NCBI GenBank assembly: GCA_029856635.1
Contig: JAHKLH010000010.1
Span: 1 to 17,932 of the forward strand
Origin: Candidatus Njordarchaeota archaeon
GTDB taxonomy: Archaea > Asgardarchaeota > Njordarchaeia > Njordarchaeales > JAHKLH01
Direction of reading: 5' to 3'
Length of the DNA stretch: 17,932 bases
Below, piece by piece: positions 14,812 through 17,932 of this stretch. How positions within the stretch are numbered: position 1 is the stretch's first letter; each line of letters starts with the position of its first letter. The notes below the pieces were generated by a model, which did no database searches, was not told the DNA's origin, and saw nothing but the letters and a program-made list of their open reading frames with translations. Position numbers and translations under genes: made by a program.

Positions 14812-15815
14812 CTTCTCATAAATCTATTCATTTTTTCTCTCCGAATAAAGTCAACCCATGAACCAAATTCTTCTCTAATTCTGCGACCAGTTAGTTTGAG
14901 AAAGACGTCATCAAGCGTTGGTCTGGAATATTCTAGGCGTAAAATCCTTATATTCATTCTTCTAGCAATCTCGAAGATTACTGGAATTACTTGAGGAGCA
15001 TTCTTTACACCAAGTGTTATTCGACCCATTGCGAATCTGACAAAAGTACTGTCTAGTGTTGCTTCTAATTTTTCAACAAAAATTTGAATTTTATCTGGAC
15101 TGCATCTTACCTTAATGCAAATCACATCATTACCTACGATTGTTTTCAGTTCGTTAGGTGTTCCCTCGGCAATAATTTTTCCATGATCAATTATTGCAAC
15201 ATGGTCGCAAAGTTTCTCAGCTTCATCCATATAGTGTGTTGTCAAAAGGATGGTCATATTCTTTTCTTTCCTTATCTGCATGATATAATCCCAAACATGA
15301 ACACGTGTTTGAGGATCAAGACCAAGAGTTGGTTCGTCTAAAAAGAGAATTTCAGGATGATGCAAGAGAGATCTAGCTATTTCAAGTCTTCTTATCATTC
15401 CACCACTGTATTTTCGTACTTCAATATCTTTCCATTCCCACAATCCTACAAATTCTAATAACTCTTTTATTCTTTCATGTAGTTCATGTCCTCTTAGTCC
15501 ATACAGCCTTCCATGAATCCACATATTCTCGTATCCAGTTAAATGTCTATCAATTGTCATGTCTTGAAATACAATCCCAATTTTTTCTCTTACTTTATTT
15601 GGTTCTTTAAGAATATCATGTCCAGCTACAATCGCAGTTCCATAACTTGGTTTTAGAATAGTTGCAAGCATATGAATAGTAGTTGTTTTTCCAGCACCAT
15701 TTGGACCAAGTAATCCGAATATTTCTCCTTTTCTAATTTTTATATTGATACGATCAACCGCAGTCAACGATCCAAATTTCTTTGTCAGATCCTTTGTTAT
15801 TATTGCAAATTCCAT
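14808..15815 (-). CDS. ABC transporter ATP-binding protein (DrrA-like)
   Basis: The 335-aa ATPase partner of the following permease. Motifs in order are Walker A GPNGAGKTT (37-45), Q-loop FQD (Gln84), signature YSGGMIRRLEIARSL (136-150), Walker B ILFLDEP (156-162), D-loop LGLD, and H-loop His194 in TTHYMDEAE. After residue about 225 comes the C-terminal extension typical of the DrrA/CcmA group, ending in LEYSRPTLDDVFLKLTGR, a hallmark of this family. It energises an ABC-2 exporter at the cytoplasmic membrane. Upstream is a 254-nt AT-rich region shared with the divergent 152-aa gene; no clear Shine-Dalgarno precedes the ATG. Confidence 0.93.
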   Translation of the reverse strand: MEFAIITKDLTKKFGSLTAVDRINIKIRKGEIFGLLGPNGAGKTTTIHMLATILKPSYGTAIVAGHDILKEPNKVREKIGIVFQDMTIDRHLTGYENMWIHGRLYGLRGHELHERIKELLEFVGLWEWKDIEVRKYSGGMIRRLEIARSLLHHPEILFLDEPTLGLDPQTRVHVWDYIMQIRKEKNMTILLTTHYMDEAEKLCDHVAIIDHGKIIAEGTPNELKTIVGNDVICIKVRCSPDKIQIFVEKLEATLDSTFVRFAMGRITLGVKNAPQVIPVIFEIARRMNIRILRLEYSRPTLDDVFLKLTGRRIREEFGSWVDFIRREKMNRFMRR

Positions 15816-16019
15816 TTTTATACGCCGATATTCAGCTTTTCTTGTAATTAGTAAATAATTATAACTATTTAAAATATTTTAATAGATAATTTAATTATAT
15901 AATTATCGGTATATGATATCAGGTTTTACTTAAAGAGTAATGATGTGTATGTGTTTCTCAGTAATGTTTATCGTATAACAGCATGATCTTTAACGCCAGT
16001 CGATACGATTTTTGGTATC

Positions 16020-16030
16020 TTTATATATAA
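16020..16030 (+). promoter_or_regulatory. TATA element for the 152-aa gene
   Basis: TTTATATATAA on the plus strand is centred 45 nt upstream of the ATG at 16070. Initiation would be near 16050, leaving a 20-nt leader with GGAG at 16060-16063. Confidence 0.55.
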
Positions 16031-16069
16031 TTCTATGCACTATTCTTTTCAGTTAAATTGGAGTTTTTA

Positions 16070-16528
16070 ATGGCGAGAACATGGAAAGTTTTGTTTGAAG
16101 GAAAAGAGCCAGGTCCAGCAGACGATTTCACGGTAACATTCACAGACATACGTGACATATTAGGAGGAATCCCCGTTTTTAAGATGGAGTTACTCACTAG
16201 AATTGCTGGTAATATTAAGAAATACGATAATTACTCATTGATAGGCAATGTAAAAGAAGTTACCCCTCCAGAAGAGCTTGAATTTCTACCAGAGCAATAT
16301 TTTGTTCTAGTCGCAGAAGATAAGAAAGGACTTAAATTCGGATTTTTGATGATCTTACTAGAGGATGGCGTAGCTATTGCAGGTCTCTGGCCAACAGATT
16401 TTGCAGCAGTAACTAAGGAAGACAATAGAATAATGGACGGAGTTCTATATCATGTACTTGAATCTCCAGGTAATTGGAAAACAGTAGCTTTAATTGGATC
16501 AACCAAGCTTATTCCACAATCAGAATAG
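16070..16528 (+). CDS. Hypothetical 152-aa soluble protein
   Basis: I do not recognise this protein. It is a soluble, acidic alpha/beta protein with alternating strands (FTVTFTDIRD, QYFVLVAEDKKGLKFGFLM, VAIAGLWPTDF) and no cysteine, signal peptide or membrane segment. ATG 16070 is chosen over the in-frame TTG at 16058 because GGAG (16060-16063) sits 6 nt before it and overlaps the TTG itself. A strong TATA element precedes it. It is convergent with kptA, with only 15 nt between the stops, and divergent from the DrrAB operon. Confidence 0.72.
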   Translation: MARTWKVLFEGKEPGPADDFTVTFTDIRDILGGIPVFKMELLTRIAGNIKKYDNYSLIGNVKEVTPPEELEFLPEQYFVLVAEDKKGLKFGFLMILLEDGVAIAGLWPTDFAAVTKEDNRIMDGVLYHVLESPGNWKTVALIGSTKLIPQSE

Positions 16529-16543
16529 ATCATTTTCTAATAA

Positions 16544-17128
16544 TTACTCTCCGTATTTGTATATTTTTATGTATTTAGGAGGAATATATTTTGTAAGGTA
16601 TATTTCATCAGATGCTTTAAAGATTTCTCCTCCATCCTGAATAAACTTCTTTGCATCTATTTTCAATATAACTGGCTTTCCCTTGTGCCTTTTTGCCATA
16701 ATTAATGCAGTTTGTGGATTCTTTGTTAAGTGAACATACTTTCGTCTCATTGGTTTTAGCCCTTCCCTCAAAATCCACGGCAATACATCAGCCCTCGTTC
16801 CATGGTAGAGGTAATCCACATCATCAGCAGACACTTTCTCATATTCTACTTCAATAGGTAACTCAGCACTGTGGCCATATCTCGCACGTATATATAGTTT
16901 ACCATCTTTCTCTTTTATTTCAAAACGTCCTTTCTCATCATGTTTAACCACATATAAAATATCATTAACTGTAACCCAATTAAATTTTGGTCTCTTTCGT
17001 ATCTTTTTAACAAGCTCATTTACTGAAACAAATCCATCAGGAGTCATACGCAATTGAAGTATGTCTGGCTTATGTCGTAAGACTAGCGTTAAGAACTTAC
17101 TTAAACTAATGTAACGACGGGACACCAT
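16544..17128 (-). CDS. kptA: RNA 2'-phosphotransferase Tpt1/KptA
   Basis: A 194-aa enzyme that transfers the 2'-phosphate at a spliced RNA junction to NAD+, giving ADP-ribose 1'',2''-cyclic phosphate and nicotinamide. The N-terminal winged-helix lobe carries LSKFLTLVLRHKP with the catalytic Arg18-His19 pair. Next are YIRARYGHS (79-87, further catalytic Arg), LYHGTR (107-112) and KPMRRKYVHLT (125-135), the NAD+-binding ART-like lobe. All the Tpt1 landmarks are present and length is normal. In archaea, which do not use a 2'-phosphate-leaving tRNA ligase, the physiological role is unclear; NAD+-dependent ADP-ribosylation of RNA ends has been reported for some members. AGGGG lies 6 nt upstream of the ATG. 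A 113-nt ncRNA is encoded further upstream on the same strand. Confidence 0.92.
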   Translation of the reverse strand: MVSRRYISLSKFLTLVLRHKPDILQLRMTPDGFVSVNELVKKIRKRPKFNWVTVNDILYVVKHDEKGRFEIKEKDGKLYIRARYGHSAELPIEVEYEKVSADDVDYLYHGTRADVLPWILREGLKPMRRKYVHLTKNPQTALIMAKRHKGKPVILKIDAKKFIQDGGEIFKASDEIYLTKYIPPKYIKIYKYGE

Positions 17129-17548
17129 TTTTCCCCTTATTTTGACTTAATTCTCTTAAACCTAAAACAATGTTTTTACAATATGATTAAAAATAGACTC
17201 CTTTCAATATATTATTCTCCAAAAGTTCAAATTAATTGTTCTTCTATACGATACAGCGTTTCAAGTTACCTCTTCATATCTTTGCAGAGTAAATGACTCA
17301 TAAGTATCGAATATATTATGATCAAAAAGAAATTATGGGTATTCTCAGATAGAAAATGCTTAAATTGAAAACAAACAGAGGAAAAGTGAGATTAAAGAGA
17401 TATGAGAGATAATTTTTAGTAAAAATTAATTTTCAGCACTCAGAATTATTATGAGCCAATTTAAATAAGAGATATCCTCAATACTGGGAACTCTTTGTAA
17501 CGCGAGAAAATACATCATAGTAGATAATTAATATCATTTAGGATTATC
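17129..17548. other. Long AT-rich intergenic region upstream of kptA
   Basis: About 420 nt between kptA and the structured RNA gene. I see no credible ORF, tRNA, or C/D box arrangement in it. The part next to kptA must hold its promoter, but several AT-rich stretches could serve as TATA element. Confidence 0.5.
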
Positions 17549-17550
17549 AT

Positions 17551-17560
17551 AAATAAAAAG
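17551..17560 (-). terminator. T-run terminator of the structured RNA
   Basis: On the minus strand, the closing helix of the RNA is followed by ACTTTTTATTT. A run of five T directly after a strong G+C helix is a standard archaeal termination signal. The opposite strand has no such run after its own end. Confidence 0.6.
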
Positions 17561-17561
17561 T

Positions 17562-17674
17562 GGGAGGCGGGCAACACTGGAGTTTTCCCCCAGTGCTTTC
17601 GGGTAGGGAATAAGTTCGGGATCGGGGTTTTACCCCCTCTCCCTCCCTTATTCCCTACCCTACTCCCGCCTCCC
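17562..17674 (-). ncRNA. G+C-rich three-way-junction structured RNA, unknown family
   Basis: A 113-nt transcript on the minus strand folds as follows. P1, 10 bp, GGGAGGCGGG (17665-17674) with CCCGCCTCCC (17562-17571). A 4-nt junction AGTA. P2, 14 perfect bp (17647-17660 with 17601-17614), capped by an inner hairpin whose GGGG/CCCC stem carries a TAAAA loop and whose GGGA/TCCC stem is separated by a G/A-rich GAG/GA internal loop. A short junction. P3, about 10 bp (17590-17597 with 17573-17580, plus inner pairs) closed by a GAAAA loop. P3 contains two G-U pairs (17596-17574 and 17589-17581) on the minus strand, which become A-C mismatches on the plus strand, so minus is the coding strand. A TATA element and a T-run frame it. 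It lacks the 5S motifs and is too short for SRP or RNase P RNA. Confidence 0.85.
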
Positions 17675-17698
17675 AATTTCATATGGATGCAATGGTTA

Positions 17699-17707
17699 AT
17701 ATTTAAG
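17699..17707 (-). promoter_or_regulatory. TATA element of the structured RNA gene
   Basis: On the minus strand this reads CTTAAATAT, centred about 29 nt upstream of the first base of helix P1 (17674). This is the normal archaeal spacing for a start at the base of the helix. Confidence 0.65.
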
Positions 17708-17710
17708 TCA

Positions 17711-17932
17711 ATATAATACAGTATAAGGATACTATTATTACCTTGAAATTAACTTAAAATAAAATTTTTCGAATTTTGGCTTCAAAATAAAGAGTTATTG
17801 ATTTCGAAATGGGATAATAAGTAAGCGTTTTCAATAATATGTTTAACGAGAGAAGAAATAGAATTTATCCTTAGAAAAATTGTTCTGGTTTTAGTTTCAC
17901 TAAAAATATAAAATTACTGTGTTTCTCTTATA
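17711..17932. other. AT-rich non-coding end of the window
   Basis: I see no ORF, RNA gene or repeat that I can support in this stretch beyond the promoter of the structured RNA. Confidence 0.5.

Noticed and set aside
15865..15907. Imperfect AT-only dyads upstream of the DrrA-like gene
   Set aside because: They consist almost wholly of A and T with mismatches, which is easily reached by chance in this base composition.
15940..16000. Possible C box (ATGATGT) in the DrrA/152-aa intergenic region
   Set aside because: No CTGA follows at guide distance on either strand.
17562..17674. 5S rRNA on the minus strand
   Set aside because: Length and three-way topology fit, and a CCCGAAC string occurs. 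However, that string lies about 14 nt too far from the 5' end, GAAGUUAAG is absent, the second arm is a plain hairpin without loop E, and the first arm is too long.
17562..17674. The same structured RNA transcribed from the plus strand
   Set aside because: Two pairs in P3 become A-C mismatches, no well-placed TATA element is found on that side, and the plus-strand end lacks a T-run.

Overview
The window looks like a piece of an AT-rich archaeal genome, roughly one third G+C by eye and probably from a thermophilic member of the Thermoproteota. The support for this is archaeal TATA elements about 25 nt upstream of starts, GGTG/GGAG Shine-Dalgarno sites mixed with one apparently leaderless gene, a C/D box sRNA, two PaREP1-family proteins, an archaeal KptA, a COG1058 CinA-like protein, and a G+C-rich structured RNA standing out from AT-rich DNA. 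The exact lineage cannot be read from the sequence. No tRNA, 16S, 23S or canonical 5S rRNA, CRISPR array or insertion sequence is visible.

Layout, left half. A DAO-family FAD oxidoreductase (minus) is divergent from a CaCA-type cation exchanger (plus). The exchanger overlaps, tail to tail, a HAD hydrolase that forms a minus-strand operon with an unknown 186-aa protein. The leader of that operon holds a textbook C/D box sRNA (C-12-D'-3-C'-12-D). Next come a PaREP1 gene (minus) and a divergent MNT-type nucleotidyltransferase broken by a one-base frameshift. A MacB-like ABC exporter pair follows, then a THUMP-domain protein with an apparently degenerate methyltransferase half, translated together with a small membrane protein.

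Layout, right half. A 46-residue-period TPR protein and a second PaREP1 gene (plus) face an amidohydrolase (minus), whose upstream region carries a perfect palindrome and a perfect inverted repeat. A CinA-like protein (plus) follows. Then comes a decayed VapBC toxin-antitoxin pair (minus): at least four frameshifts can be reconstructed, one of them in the codon of the first catalytic aspartate of the toxin. A DrrAB-like ABC exporter (minus), an orphan 152-aa protein (plus) and KptA tRNA 2'-phosphotransferase (minus) complete the coding part.

The most striking element is near the right end: a 113-nt G+C-rich three-way-junction RNA on the minus strand. It has a TATA element centred about 29 nt upstream, G-U wobbles that make the minus strand the better-folding one, and a T-run immediately downstream. 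I do not recognise it as a known family; it superficially resembles 5S rRNA in size and topology but lacks the 5S motifs. It is the best candidate here for an undescribed element. A second theme is that every visibly broken gene belongs to a toxin-antitoxin type system (MNT, VapB, VapC), while all neighbouring housekeeping genes are intact.
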